The translations under genes and the position numbers were made by a program. From Actinospica acidithermotolerans (GTDB taxonomy: Bacteria > Actinomycetota > Actinomycetes > Streptomycetales > Catenulisporaceae), in the NCBI RefSeq assembly GCF_018139625.1, contig NZ_JAGSOH010000016.1, positions 23,274 through 87,273 of the forward strand: a stretch of 64,000 bases of DNA, read 5' to 3'. Numbering within the stretch: position 1 is the stretch's first letter; each line of letters opens with the position of its first letter. Under the pieces are notes generated by a model. The model was not told where the DNA came from. It ran no database searches and saw only the letters and a program-made list of their open reading frames with translations. Shown piece by piece: positions 23,901 through 34,515 of this stretch.

Positions 23901-25887
23901 CGACGCGTTCCGCGTTCGGCTCGTCCACCAGCACGATCGAGACGCCGGCCTCGGCCGCCAGGGCGCTGAGACGCTCGGCCGGGTGCTTGCCGTCCATCGG
24001 CACGTACGCCGCACCCGCCTTGACCACCGCCAGCAGCGCCGTGATCAGCTCGGGCGAGCGGTTCGCGACGATGCCGACGAGCGTCTCGGGCCCCGCGCCG
24101 AGGCCGACCAGGCGGCGGGCCAGCCGGTTGGCCGCCGAGTCCAGTTCGGCGTACGTCAGCTCGGTCTCCCCGGCGACGACCGCCACCGTCTCGGGAGAGC
24201 GGCGGGCCTGCTCCTCGAAGAGTTCCGCCAAGGTGGCGTCCGGTAGCGGCCTCGCGGTCGCGTTCCATGCCTCGACCAGCTGGTGACGCTCGTCCCCGGT
24301 CAGCACGTCGAGCCGGCCGAGCAGCACCTCCGGGTCGTCCGCGACCTGACGCAGCAGCAGGAGCACCCGGTCGACGATGGCCCGCGCGGTCTTCTCGTCG
24401 AACACGTCCGGGCGGTAGTCCAGGCGGATCTCGATGTCGTCGATCGGCGTGATCACGAGCGTCAGCGGATAGTGCGCCGCCTCCTCGCCGCCACCCGACG
24501 AGATCCGGATCGCTCCCGGCCCCGGCGGCACCGGTCCGGGCGGCGGCGCCTGCTCGCCCCCCGCGGCACCCGCGGGCGGCGGACCGAGATGCAGCGGCCC
24601 GCCCTTGCTGCCTCCGGGAGGCGGACCCTGGAGCAGTTGGCCGCCCTGACCATCCGCGGGCGGCGGGCCCATGTGCAGCGGTCCGCCCCGCAGCGGTCCG
24701 CCGCGCAGGGCCGCGCCGCCGAGCCCCTCCGGCGCGGGCGCCGGGCCGCCGGGCTCGGGCGCCTCGGCCTCCTTGCCCGGGGCCGCCATGCCGACGGCGG
24801 GCGCGGTCTTCGGGCCGCGCGGGTAGTTCTGGAACACCATCAGCGTGTCGAAGGTCGCGCCCGGGCCGCCCGCGCGCTGGATCTCGGACAGGCTCAATTG
24901 CTGGTGGTCGAGCAGCGCGGACTGCTGGTCCTGCAACGCGACCAGCGACTTGCGGAACGGCGTGGCCGGGTCCAGGGGCACGCGCACCGGGACCGTGTTG
25001 ATGAACAGCCCGACCATCCGGTCCGCCTGCGGCACCTCTGCCGGACGGCCGGAGACCGTGGCGCCGAACACCACGTCGCTGCGCCCGGACAGCTTGCCGA
25101 CCAGCACCGCCCAGGCGACCTGGAAGACCCGGTTCAGCGTCACGCCGGCGGTGCGCGCGACCTCCCGCAGCCGGTCCGCGAGTTCGTCGCCGACCTGGTC
25201 GATCACGTGCTGCAGCATGACCGGCGGGCCGCCGCGGTCGTCCGGACCGACCAGCGTCGCGTCCTCGGTGCCCTCGAGCATCGACCGCCACGCCTCGCGC
25301 GCCGCGTCCTTGTCCCGGCGGACCAGCCACTCCAGATAATCACGGTACTGCGGCACGGTCGGCAGCACCGACGCGTCGCCCGCGTTGCCGTACACCGCCC
25401 AGAGCTCGTTGAACAGGATCGGCAGCGACCAGCCGTCCATCAGGATGTGGTGCATCGTCACGACCATCCGGTGGCGTCCCGGGCCGATCCGCAGCAGCAG
25501 CACGCGCAGCAGCGGCGGGACGCCGAGGTCGAAGCGGCGCGCGTCGATCGCGGTCAGCCGCTCCGCCTCCGCCTCGGCGTCCTCGTCGGACAGCTCGGTC
25601 AGGTCGGCGTGCGTCCACGGGATCTGCACGCCCTTCGCGATCACCTGCACGGTGTCGCCGGAGCCGCGGGTGCGGAATCCGGCCCGCAGGCTCGCGTGCC
25701 GCTCCAGCAGCGCCTGCCAGGACGCCTGGAGGACTTCGGGCCGCAGCACGCCGTCCAGGTTCAGGATCCGCTGCCCGACGTACACGTCCCGGGGCGCGCC
25801 CTGGTCGTACGCGGCGTGGAAGAGCAGTCCCTCCTGCAGGGGGGACAGCGGCCAGACGTCCTCGACTGTCAATTGCGACATGATCAT
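20911..25887 (-). CDS. Single-module NRPS, domains C-A-T-E, no release domain
   Basis: A 1658-residue protein. C domain: PLSPLQEGLLFHA near 13 and HHILMDGWS at 146-154. A domain: YTSGSTGAPKGV, FDASTYEIW (about 742), TYGPTEATAFA, YRTGDLARW, GRADKQLKIRGFRIE and NGKLDRAKLP. Carrier domain: LGGDSIMSM with phosphopantetheine Ser 1095. E domain: HHLVIDGVSWRVL (about 1285). There is no thioesterase. My alignment to GrsA gives pocket residues D-A-Y-G-S-G-T-A-F-K, which I cannot match to a known substrate; DPG is inferred from the operon. The last residues (SDFSLIALDQDDIEEFE) resemble an E-domain docking helix, so a partner NRPS is expected elsewhere. Residues about 370-465 of the C domain are a Pro/Gly-rich insertion with repeats. 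The ATG at 25887 overlaps the exporter stop; ATG 25881 is an alternative. Confidence 0.95.
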   Translation of the reverse strand: MIMSQLTVEDVWPLSPLQEGLLFHAAYDQGAPRDVYVGQRILNLDGVLRPEVLQASWQALLERHASLRAGFRTRGSGDTVQVIAKGVQIPWTHADLTELSDEDAEAEAERLTAIDARRFDLGVPPLLRVLLLRIGPGRHRMVVTMHHILMDGWSLPILFNELWAVYGNAGDASVLPTVPQYRDYLEWLVRRDKDAAREAWRSMLEGTEDATLVGPDDRGGPPVMLQHVIDQVGDELADRLREVARTAGVTLNRVFQVAWAVLVGKLSGRSDVVFGATVSGRPAEVPQADRMVGLFINTVPVRVPLDPATPFRKSLVALQDQQSALLDHQQLSLSEIQRAGGPGATFDTLMVFQNYPRGPKTAPAVGMAAPGKEAEAPEPGGPAPAPEGLGGAALRGGPLRGGPLHMGPPPADGQGGQLLQGPPPGGSKGGPLHLGPPPAGAAGGEQAPPPGPVPPGPGAIRISSGGGEEAAHYPLTLVITPIDDIEIRLDYRPDVFDEKTARAIVDRVLLLLRQVADDPEVLLGRLDVLTGDERHQLVEAWNATARPLPDATLAELFEEQARRSPETVAVVAGETELTYAELDSAANRLARRLVGLGAGPETLVGIVANRSPELITALLAVVKAGAAYVPMDGKHPAERLSALAAEAGVSIVLVDEPNAERVVFPDIEVLTLEAIVPGEIETGSPLGVRVSPDSLMYVIYTSGSTGAPKGVAVTYGGVIAFCLDSSWSSEVMERVLVQANHAFDASTYEIWATLLHGGRLVLAPAGEVDSVERGRLIAAQNVTNVHATAGLFRVLAEQSPHIFAGVREVSTGGDVVSANAVRTLLQAHPGITVRTTYGPTEATAFATQLPFTDAGSVPDLVPIGRPMDNTRAFVLDAFLQPVPVGMTGELYLAGAGLARGYVGRPSLTAERFVACPFPVAGEPAGARMYRTGDLARWTEDGTLLFLGRADKQLKIRGFRIEPAEIEAVLAAHPDVKQAVVVALEDGQAGHRRLAGYVVPEDADAVLDPEALKEFVAAKLPDYMVPAAITVLEVLPVTVNGKLDRAKLPAPVFSGKAAGRAAATDVEELLCRLFAEVLNLERVGAEDSFFALGGDSIMSMLVAGRARKAGLAITPRQVFELRTPAELARVAEPIDEASAAGAEDIPFGPVPLTPVMRELAERAGSAARSGSQAMLLTSPANLTLDQLTVVIQTMLDRHDVLRARLDADGEQLMVPEAGASSAATAARLVRVVDAAGLDEEALAELIDEQAAAAEAALSPQDGVMLQAALLDRGPGESGYLLLTAHHLVIDGVSWRVLMPDLALAHAALLAGGADAAQAAVTSAPTSFRRWASGLADLARAQSTVDELQTWIRMLDGADLPLADRPLDPETDTVGNGFSRAEMLIPADTAGTLLADVPAAFHAGVDDVLMAGLASALDEWLRARGRRVEGGFLVDREGHGRVPLTEDMDLTRTLGWFTTVHPVRLAVGAIDPAEVRAGGEDAARLIKRVKEQLRQTPGDGLGYGLLRYLNPATQPVLADLPAPQIGFNYLGRFGGPQGPDVDGEAPETREQRPWAPAGEHAMRGGVDPLMPLRHVLEINGSARDLPGGPELRFVLESPTALLTEAELAELAACWEAALRGLVRHAADGGGGGHTPSDFSLIALDQDDIEEFESAFGGTAG
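24562..24687 (-). repeat. Three tandem 42-bp repeats encoding a 14-residue Pro/Gly motif in the NRPS C domain
   Basis: Units at 24646-24687, 24604-24645 and 24562-24603 encode GGPLHMGPPPADGQ, GGQLLQGPPPGGSK and GGPLHLGPPPAGAA (residues 401-442). They lie between the VFQNYPRG strand and the YPLTLVI strand of the condensation domain, where normal C domains have only a short loop. The same motif (GGPLHLLPPPAT) is found at the end of the ABC exporter encoded just upstream. Confidence 0.9.
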
Positions 25888-27892
25888 GCACTCCGATCGG
25901 ATCGGCCCGCGGTCGCGGGCGGCGGCAGCAGATGAAGCGGGCCGCCTCCGGGCGGCAGCGGGGGGAGTTCGTCCTGGCCGTACGACGCGTCGTCAGGCTC
26001 GTCGTCCGGGCGCGGCGCGGGCGGGTTGGCGAACTGGGTCTGGTAGAGGTCGGCGTACAGGCCGCCGCCGTCGATCAGCTCGGCGTGCCTGCCGCGCTCG
26101 ACGACGCGTCCGGCCTCGAGCACGAGGATCTGGTCGGCCTCGCGGATCGTGGACAGCCGGTGCGCGATCACCAGGGCCGTGCGCCCGGCCAGCGCCGTAC
26201 GCAGCGCCTTCTGCACCGCCGCTTCGGATTCGGAATCGAGGTGCGCCGTGGCCTCGTCGAGCACGACCACGGACGGCGCCTTTAGCAGCAGCCGTGCGAT
26301 GGAAAGACGTTGCTTCTCACCGCCGGAGAAGCGATATCCGCGATCGCCGACGACGGTGTCGAGGCCGTTCGGCAGCGAGTTGATCAGATCCCACACTTGA
26401 GCCGCTTCGCAGGCCTCGATGAGCTCGGCCTCGGTCGCGGTCGGCTTGGCGTAGAGCAGGTTCGCGCGGATCGTGTCATGGAACATATGCGCGTCCTGAG
26501 TCACCATGCCGACGGTGCCGTGCAGGGACGCCAGGGTCAGGTCGCGCACATCGTGCCCGCCGATCCGCACCACGCCCTCGGTCGGCTCGTACAGCCGCGC
26601 GACCAGTTGGCTGATCGTGGTCTTTCCGGCGCCGGACGGCCCGACGAGCGCGGTGAGCTTCCCGGCCGGAGCCCGGAAGCTCACGCCGCGCAGGGCGAGT
26701 GCGTCGCTCGAACGCTCCGGCGCCGGGAGCGCGAGAGTCTCGAGCGAGGCGAGCGAGACCTCCTTCGCCGACGGATAGCGGAAGGTGACGTCCTCGAACT
26801 CGATGTCGGCCGTCCGATCGGCCGGCAGCGCGATCGCGTCCGGACGCTCCTGGATCAGGGGCTTGAGATCGAGCACTTCGAAGAGCCGGTCGAAGGAGAC
26901 GAGCGCGGTCAGATAGTTCGACTGCAGGCTGGAGAGCTGGTTGATCGGGCCGAAGAGCCGCGCCAGCAGCGTGGCCAGCGCGACGAGCGTGCCGATCTGG
27001 ATCGTCCGGTCGACGACGAGGTCGCCGCCGACTCCGTAGACCGCGGCCGTGGCCAGCGACGCCAGCAGCGTCACCGTCACCAGCAGCATCCGCGAGTATA
27101 CGGCCGTGACCACTCCCACATCCCGGACGCGCGCCGCCCGACTCGCGAAACGCTGCCGCTCGCCCTCGGGCCGGCCGTACAGCTTGACCAGCAACGCGCC
27201 CGCGACGTTGAACCGCTCCTGCATCAGCGAGCCGAGTTCGGCGTCGAGCTGCATCGACTCGCGCAGATTCCGCTGCAGCCGCCGCCCGACGACGCGGCCG
27301 GGCAGCACGAAGAACGGCACCGCGACGAGCGCGACGATCCCGACGAGCCAGGAGAGGTAGAAGATCGTGGCGACGACGAGTCCGAGCACGAGCAGGCTGG
27401 AGAGCACGGTCGAGAGCAGAACGGTGACCGCCTGCTGAGCCTCCATCACGTCCGTGTTCAGTCTGCTGACCAGCGAGCCGGTCTGCGCCCGGGTGAAGAA
27501 CGCGAGCGGCTGCCTCTGCACGTGCTGGAACACCTCGGTGCGCAGGTCGTAGATCAGCCCCTCGCCGATGCGCGCCGAACTGCGGCTGACCAGGTAGCCG
27601 ACGAGCGCCTGCAGCAGCGCGAGACCCAGCGCCGCGAGCGCGATCCCGAGCACCACGCCCTTGTCGCGGGGCAGGATGCCGCGGTTGATCAGCTCCTCGA
27701 ACAGCAGCGGCGTGCTCACGGTGATGACGGCGTCGAGCGCGGTCAGGCTGAGCAGCGCGACGATGTGCCGGCGGTACGGCCGCGTGTACGGCAGGATCCG
27801 CTTGGACGTGCCGGGCCGCACCCGCCCGCGGCTCGGCTCCGCCTCGTCGCCGAGGTTGGCCCGCACCGTGATCAGCGGGCCCGGGCCGCCCA

Positions 27893-27896
<4 letters not shown>
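25884..27896 (-). CDS. ABC exporter, fused permease and ATPase, with Pro-rich C-terminal tail
   Basis: A 670-residue homodimeric or heterodimeric exporter half. Six membrane helices lie at about 40-340 (first VALLSLTALDAVITVSTPLL). In the NBD, Walker A is GPSGAGKTT, the Q-loop is GMVTQDAHMF, the signature is FSGGEKQRLSIARLL, and Walker B is SVVVLDEATAHLDSE, with the switch in VIAHRLSTI. The start ATG at 27896 overlaps the mbtH stop (ATGA), which fixes it over a longer option. After the NBD an approximately 50-residue tail ends ELPPLPPGGGPLHLLPPPAT, an unusual proline-rich extension echoing the NRPS repeat. It is probably the exporter of the peptide product. Confidence 0.93.
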
Positions 27897-29994
<2,098 letters not shown>

Positions 29995-31104
29995 TCACCA
30001 CTGGATGAGCGCGGTCTCGATCGTCGATCCCGGCCCCATGGTCATCAGCACGCCGTGATCGCCCGGCCGCACGACGCCCTCCTGCAGCAGCCGGTCGTAC
30101 GAGAACAGGAAGCTGCCGCTCGAGACGTTGCCGAAGTCACGCAGCACGCCGGTCGTGTGCCGCAGATCGTGCCTGGTCAGACCGAGGTTCACCGCGACCG
30201 CGTCGATGACCTTCTTGCCACCGGAGTGCACCAGCCAGTGCGCGATGTCCGCGCGGCGCAGCGAGGTGCCGGCGAGCAGGCGGTCCACCACGATCTCCGC
30301 GTGCGCACCGACCACGTAAGGGATCTGCGGGTCCAGGAAGAAGCTGAAGCGGCCGAGGTCGCGGTCCCAGTCATAGCGCATCGCGTCCGTCGCGTCGGTG
30401 ATGATGATGCTCGCCGTCTTCAGGATCCGCGGACCTTCCAGGTCCGACCCGAAGTCCGCCGCGTCCTTGTCCCCGACCTGGTCGGCCAGTATCCCGATTG
30501 CGGCCGCGCCGTCGCCGAAGAGGCTGTTCACGACGGCTGTCCGCATCGTCCCGTCCATCGCGTACGCCGCCGAGCACGCCTCCGCGCAGACCAGCACGGC
30601 GAGCTTGCCGGGATTCGCCACCGCCCAGCCCCGTACCACGTTCAGGGCATTGAGACCCGCGTTGCATCCCATGCCGACGATGTCCGCGCGGCTGGTGTGC
30701 CGGTCCATGCCCAGATCCCGGATCAGCAGGGCGCTGAGGCCCGGAGTGAGGAAACCCGTCGAGGTGACGCAGCACAGGTGCGCCACATCCGACAGGTCGG
30801 CGCCGATTCGCTTCAGGCACTGGCTCAGGGCGTTCGCGCCCATGCCCACCGCCCAGGCTTTGTGCTTGTCCAGCAGGTCGCCCTGCGCCTCCATGATCCG
30901 GGTGCCGTCCGCCGCCAGGGGCGGAAGCACGAGCGAGCGCCGGTCGATGGCGCCCTTGAGGAAGACGGAGCGCACCTTCGGGTCCTCGATCCCGAACAGG
31001 TCGAGCACGTCCTGCTGGGTGTAGGACTCCGGGGGCACGGCCGTGCCGACGCCGAGGATGCGCGGCGCCGTGACCAGCAACGGTTCGGTCAGGGTCGCGG
31101 TCAT
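29995..31104 (-). CDS. dpgA: DpgA, type III polyketide synthase for 3,5-dihydroxyphenylacetyl-CoA
   Basis: A 369-residue chalcone-synthase-fold enzyme. The catalytic triad is visible: C147 in VGMGCNAGLN, His in IAHWLVHSGGKKVIDA, and Asn in RDFGNVSSGSFLF. It uses malonyl-CoA as both starter and extender, condensing four units to the DPG precursor. The start ATG overlaps the hpgT stop (ATGA). Length and triad spacing match DpgA of glycopeptide clusters more closely than the RppA naphthalene synthases; the adjacent dpgB and dpgC confirm the assignment. Confidence 0.96.
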   Translation of the reverse strand: MTATLTEPLLVTAPRILGVGTAVPPESYTQQDVLDLFGIEDPKVRSVFLKGAIDRRSLVLPPLAADGTRIMEAQGDLLDKHKAWAVGMGANALSQCLKRIGADLSDVAHLCCVTSTGFLTPGLSALLIRDLGMDRHTSRADIVGMGCNAGLNALNVVRGWAVANPGKLAVLVCAEACSAAYAMDGTMRTAVVNSLFGDGAAAIGILADQVGDKDAADFGSDLEGPRILKTASIIITDATDAMRYDWDRDLGRFSFFLDPQIPYVVGAHAEIVVDRLLAGTSLRRADIAHWLVHSGGKKVIDAVAVNLGLTRHDLRHTTGVLRDFGNVSSGSFLFSYDRLLQEGVVRPGDHGVLMTMGPGSTIETALIQW

Positions 31105-32393
31105 GCTGTGGTCTCCGTTTCTATGAACCGCACAAGGCGCTCGACGCCGAGCTCGATCTCCTCAGACGTCAGATAGCTGATGGACATCCGGATGTCCTGC
31201 TCGCCGCCGCCGTGCGGGTAGAAGAACTCCATGGGCGTCCAGATCACGCCGAACTCGCGCGCCGAACGCTCCAGCGCGGCGATGTCGGTACGGAAGCTCG
31301 TGCGCAGCGTGAGGAAGAACCCGCCGTTCGGCCGGTTCCAGTCCACGCCGAGCTCGTGCCGCCGCGCTTCGGGCAGCCGCCGATCGAGCTGCGCGAGGGT
31401 GCCGGCCATGCTGCGGCTGTAGCGTTCGGCAGCCTCCGCGTTGAGCTCGGAGAGCCGTCCGTCGACGCTCAGCAGCGCACCCGCCGCGATGGCCTGGCTG
31501 AGCGACGAGGTGTTGACCGTTATCATGCTCTTGATTTTCGCCAGATCCTCGGCGAGCAGCCGGATCTCGCCGCCGGGGCCGCGCACCTCCTGGTCGGCCA
31601 GCACGTAGCCGACCCGGGCGCCGGGGAACACGGTCTTCGAATACGTGCCGAGCTGGATCACGCAGCCGGACTCGTCGAGCGCCTTGAGCATCGGCAGGCG
31701 CGCGGCGGCTCCGGTGAGCCGATAGGGGCTGTCCTCCAGGATGAGCAGGCCGTGTCGCTCGGCGAACGCGAGCAGTGCGGTCCGCGTCGGCAGGTCGAGC
31801 GTGGAGCCGGTCGGATTCGCGTAGTCCGGCACGACGTACAGCGCCTTGGGGCGGCGGCCCGCCGAACGCAGCGAGCGCACCGCGTCGTCGAGATCCGCGA
31901 CGACGAGTCGGCCGTCTCGCTCGGGCACGGACACGACCGGGACGTCGAGCAGCCGCGCGGCCCCGATGATCCCGACGTAGCACGGCGTGACCAGCAGCAG
32001 CACGTCCTCGGGATCTGCGAAAAGCGCACGCAGCGTCAGGAACATCGCCTCCTGCGCACCGACCGTGACCACGATCGCCTCGGGCGCGGCCTTGAAGCCC
32101 TCATCCTGCTGCAGCGAGTGCGCGATGAGTTCCCTGATCTGCCCGGCGGTCGGGCCGTACTGGTGGAAGCCGCGCCGTACCTCGGCCGGCGAGGCACCGC
32201 GGTCCGCCAGGTACGCGGCGTACCGGCGAAGGTGCCGGTGGATGTCCTCGATTTCGAAGAAACCGTCGTAAGGGCGCCCCGGTGCGAAGGAAACCGCGTC
32301 CGGGTAGGTGAATGTTATCTCATTGAGGAAATTCATCCGGTCGAGAGCCGGATCATCAACACTCGAATGAAGAGTGTTCGAGTCGAACAGCAT
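31101..32393 (-). CDS. hpgT: Phenylglycine aminotransferase HpgT (PLP-dependent)
   Basis: A 430-residue fold-type I aminotransferase. The PLP lysine is K253 in QLGTYSKTVFPGARVG. YVVPDYANPTGSTLD holds the conserved Asn/Tyr cofactor contacts, and the N-terminal block is MNFLNEITFTYPDAVSFAPG. HpgT converts 3,5-dihydroxyphenylglyoxylate (and 4-hydroxyphenylglyoxylate) to the phenylglycine. No HmaS or HmO genes for 4-hydroxyphenylglycine are nearby, so the DPG route is the likely one. It is the first gene of the operon. The ATG at 32393 has no clear ribosome binding site, and ATG 32336 is possible. A 7-bp inverted repeat, AACACTC/GAGTGTT (32358-32378), lies at the 5' end and could be regulatory. 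Confidence 0.93.
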   Translation of the reverse strand: MLFDSNTLHSSVDDPALDRMNFLNEITFTYPDAVSFAPGRPYDGFFEIEDIHRHLRRYAAYLADRGASPAEVRRGFHQYGPTAGQIRELIAHSLQQDEGFKAAPEAIVVTVGAQEAMFLTLRALFADPEDVLLLVTPCYVGIIGAARLLDVPVVSVPERDGRLVVADLDDAVRSLRSAGRRPKALYVVPDYANPTGSTLDLPTRTALLAFAERHGLLILEDSPYRLTGAAARLPMLKALDESGCVIQLGTYSKTVFPGARVGYVLADQEVRGPGGEIRLLAEDLAKIKSMITVNTSSLSQAIAAGALLSVDGRLSELNAEAAERYSRSMAGTLAQLDRRLPEARRHELGVDWNRPNGGFFLTLRTSFRTDIAALERSAREFGVIWTPMEFFYPHGGGEQDIRMSISYLTSEEIELGVERLVRFIETETTA

Positions 32394-32524
32394 GCACCAA
32401 GGCTGACATGGTGCGTCGTGGCCGGGCAAGCGCTCGGTGAATCGCGCAGGGGCTGAGATCAAGGCAGCGTCGAAAACTGATTCACATTTCAACGAGGAGG
32501 CCGCCGGAGCGGACCGGAAAAGCG

Positions 32525-32554
32525 AAGGAGGACCGGCCGAAGCCGGTCCTCCTT
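32525..32554 (-). terminator. Terminator with UUCG tetraloop, leftward
   Basis: A perfect 13-bp stem (32525-32537 with 32542-32554). Read leftward its loop is TTCG closed by C-G, the very stable cUUCGg tetraloop. It is followed leftward by GCTTTTCC. It separates the lmbU-like gene (stop at 32602) from the hpgT-NRPS operon, which therefore needs its own promoter in 32394-32520. Confidence 0.85.
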
Positions 32555-32601
32555 GAGGATTCGCCGTGTATTTCGTCCCGCCGGCGGGACACGCCGGCGG
32601 G

Positions 32602-33213
32602 TCAGCCGTCGCCCGACGAGGCCTCGTCGAGCCGCTGCGTCATCCACTGCGCCAGTTCCTCGCCGGCCTGCGCGGCGGCCGCGCGCCACAGATCCATCCG
32701 GCCGTTGCCGACCCGCAGCCGTAGCACGTCGTCCTCGGTCGGCGGCGCGTCCACCGCACGCAGCGCCGCACGGACCTCGGTGCGCAACCTGTTGCGAGAC
32801 CAGCGATTCTGCTCGGCGAGCGCGAGCCACTCGCTCTGCAGCGCCGCATCGAGCGCGGCCACCTCGGCGTGGTGCTGGAAGCTCAGCGCCGGACGGCGCC
32901 GCGGCGGCGGCACCCGGTTCGCCACCCAAGCGTAGTTACGCAGCGTCTGGTAGTCGAAGGCCGTGACCTCGATGACCCGCCGGTAGCGCTCCGGAAAGCG
33001 CGATCTGCCGTAGACGAGCCAGTCGCCGAGCCACCAGGTCGACGAATCCATCGTGCGATCGAGCTGGACGCCGATCCGCGTCCACTCCTCGATCGTCAGG
33101 CCCTCCCGGAGCAGGAGCGACGTGCGTCGGGTGACAGCGTTCGTATGCAGCGGGGCGGCCGTGGCGGCCCCCTGCGACACGATGTTCTTCACGGAAACGC
33201 CGATTGGTGCCAT
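32602..33213 (-). CDS. LmbU-family transcriptional regulator (copy 1)
   Basis: A 203-residue protein of the LmbU family, known from the lincomycin, novobiocin (NovE) and hormaomycin clusters. Diagnostic blocks are STWWLGDWLVYGRSRFPERY (about 58-77), TAFDYQTLRNYAWVANRVPP and PALSFQHHAEVAAL, then SRNRLRTEVRAAL. LmbU contains an unusual helix-turn-helix and activates biosynthetic promoters. The gene lies just upstream of hpgT, separated by a strong terminator, and is 40-50% similar by eye to copy 2. It is likely the pathway-specific regulator of the DPG-NRPS operon. Confidence 0.92.
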   Translation of the reverse strand: MAPIGVSVKNIVSQGAATAAPLHTNAVTRRTSLLLREGLTIEEWTRIGVQLDRTMDSSTWWLGDWLVYGRSRFPERYRRVIEVTAFDYQTLRNYAWVANRVPPPRRRPALSFQHHAEVAALDAALQSEWLALAEQNRWSRNRLRTEVRAALRAVDAPPTEDDVLRLRVGNGRMDLWRAAAAQAGEELAQWMTQRLDEASSGDG

Positions 33214-33407
33214 CGAACCCGCCTTCCCCTTGACGGAATTTCAGGCAGAGCCCGGCGGCCGTAGTCGTCCCCGTATACGTCGACGCGGTGCCGGGCCCTG
33301 GACCGGGTCGGGAGACACGGGCGAAGCCCGCCGGCCGCGGACCCTGTGATTGCCTCATTCTCCCCGGCGCACCGCGCCGGCGCCATGCTTGCGCCGAGCG
33401 AACCCGT

Positions 33408-33608
33408 TCAGCCCGGCTCGCCGGCCGGCTGCTCCGGGCCGAACGGCTCGTCCGCCGGAACGAGCACGTTGAGCACGGTGAGCGCGCGGCCGCAGTGCGG
33501 GCAGGCGTGCGCCATGCCGAGCGCGGCGCCGTCCGTCTCCGGCTCGGGCAGGGTCGACGCGGCGTGCAAGGCGGGCCGCCGGGCGTCGAGGGGAGGCGTG
33601 GGGTTCAC
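33408..33608 (-). CDS. Small CPxCG zinc-ribbon-like protein
   Basis: A 66-residue protein with one CPHCG motif (about residues 36-40) followed by a short hydrophobic strand, RALTVLNVLVPADE. The GTG start at 33608 is preceded by a GGAGGAG ribosome binding site, supporting expression. Only one Cys pair is present, so zinc binding would need dimerisation or a partner. It lies between the two LmbU genes in the same direction and may be part of the regulatory unit. Function unknown. Confidence 0.6.
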   Translation of the reverse strand: MNPTPPLDARRPALHAASTLPEPETDGAALGMAHACPHCGRALTVLNVLVPADEPFGPEQPAGEPG

Positions 33609-33677
33609 GGGGCTCCTCCATGAAGAGCTGTCGGATGTGGGTGTCTCGACAGTCGTCGTGACCGCTTCCGGAAGGTC

Positions 33678-34334
33678 TCAGGGTACGGCCGGCGTCGCGG
33701 CGCGGTCCAGGATCTGGACGATCCACTCGTCGAGCTGCAACTGCGCGGACTGCGCGGCCCGCTGCCACCGCTCCTGCCGCTCGCGCAGCACGTTCAGCGT
33801 GAACAGCACGTCGGCCCGCGTACGCAGCGCGGCCCGGTCCTCGCGCAGCCGACGTCGCAGTTCATTGCGACTCCAGCGGCCCGCCTCGGCCCGCTCCAGC
33901 CAGTGCCCGCGCTCCGGCTCAGGCAGGCTGGCCGTCTCGGCGTGGTGCTGGAAGCTGAGCCGCTCCCGCCGCTGCTCCGGCAGGTACTTCCGGGCCACCC
34001 AGGCGTAGTTCCGCAAGGTCTGGTAGTCGAGGTTCGTCTCGGCCAGCATCAGCTCGTAGCGGTCCGGGAAATGGCTCTCGCCGTAGATCAGCCAGTCGCC
34101 GAGCCACCAGGCCGAGGAGTCGGCGACGACGAACAGCTGCCTGCCGAGGTTCACCCAGTCGGGCATGCCGAGGCCCGAGGGCAGCCGCAGCGCGGTGCGC
34201 TGCGTGGCGGCTCGCAGTCGTTTCAGGGCGTTCACGCGCTCGCCCTCGCGCCCGGTCGGCGAGGTGTCGGCCCCCGGTTCGCCGTCCGCGGCCCGCACCA
34301 CGAGCGTGGCGGCCTGCGTGGTGGTCAGCGTCAT
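33678..34334 (-). CDS. LmbU-family transcriptional regulator (copy 2)
   Basis: A 218-residue LmbU-type protein. It has SSAWWLGDWLIYGESHFPDR, ETNLDYQTLRNYAWVARKYL and RLSFQHHAETASLPEPE, then SRNELRRRLRED; the C-terminus is a long amphipathic helix. The ATG at 34334 follows AGAGGAG, which favours it over a longer reading frame. It shares its whole conserved core with copy 1 but has a different N-terminus. A short palindrome, GTCGCA-A-TGCGAC (34407-34419), lies 73 bp upstream, in the region shared with the divergent GNAT gene, and could be an operator. Confidence 0.92.
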   Translation of the reverse strand: MTLTTTQAATLVVRAADGEPGADTSPTGREGERVNALKRLRAATQRTALRLPSGLGMPDWVNLGRQLFVVADSSAWWLGDWLIYGESHFPDRYELMLAETNLDYQTLRNYAWVARKYLPEQRRERLSFQHHAETASLPEPERGHWLERAEAGRWSRNELRRRLREDRAALRTRADVLFTLNVLRERQERWQRAAQSAQLQLDEWIVQILDRAATPAVP

Positions 34335-34515
34335 GCTCCCGTCTCCTCTCACGTCCTGCCCCCGGGCGCCGCCCGAAGACCTCCCCCGAGTGGTCTGCTT
34401 GTGATTGTCGCAATGCGACGGGTTGCAGGAAGGTGACACGTCGGCATCCGGACACTGCATCAGAGTGCTGGGAAGACTCCGGGACCTGTCCCCGCGCGCT
34501 GTGTACTGTGATGCC

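Noticed and set aside
20995..24246. 1083-codon + strand frame opposite the NRPS
   Set aside because: Antisense shadow caused by high GC; the NRPS motifs on the other strand are unambiguous.
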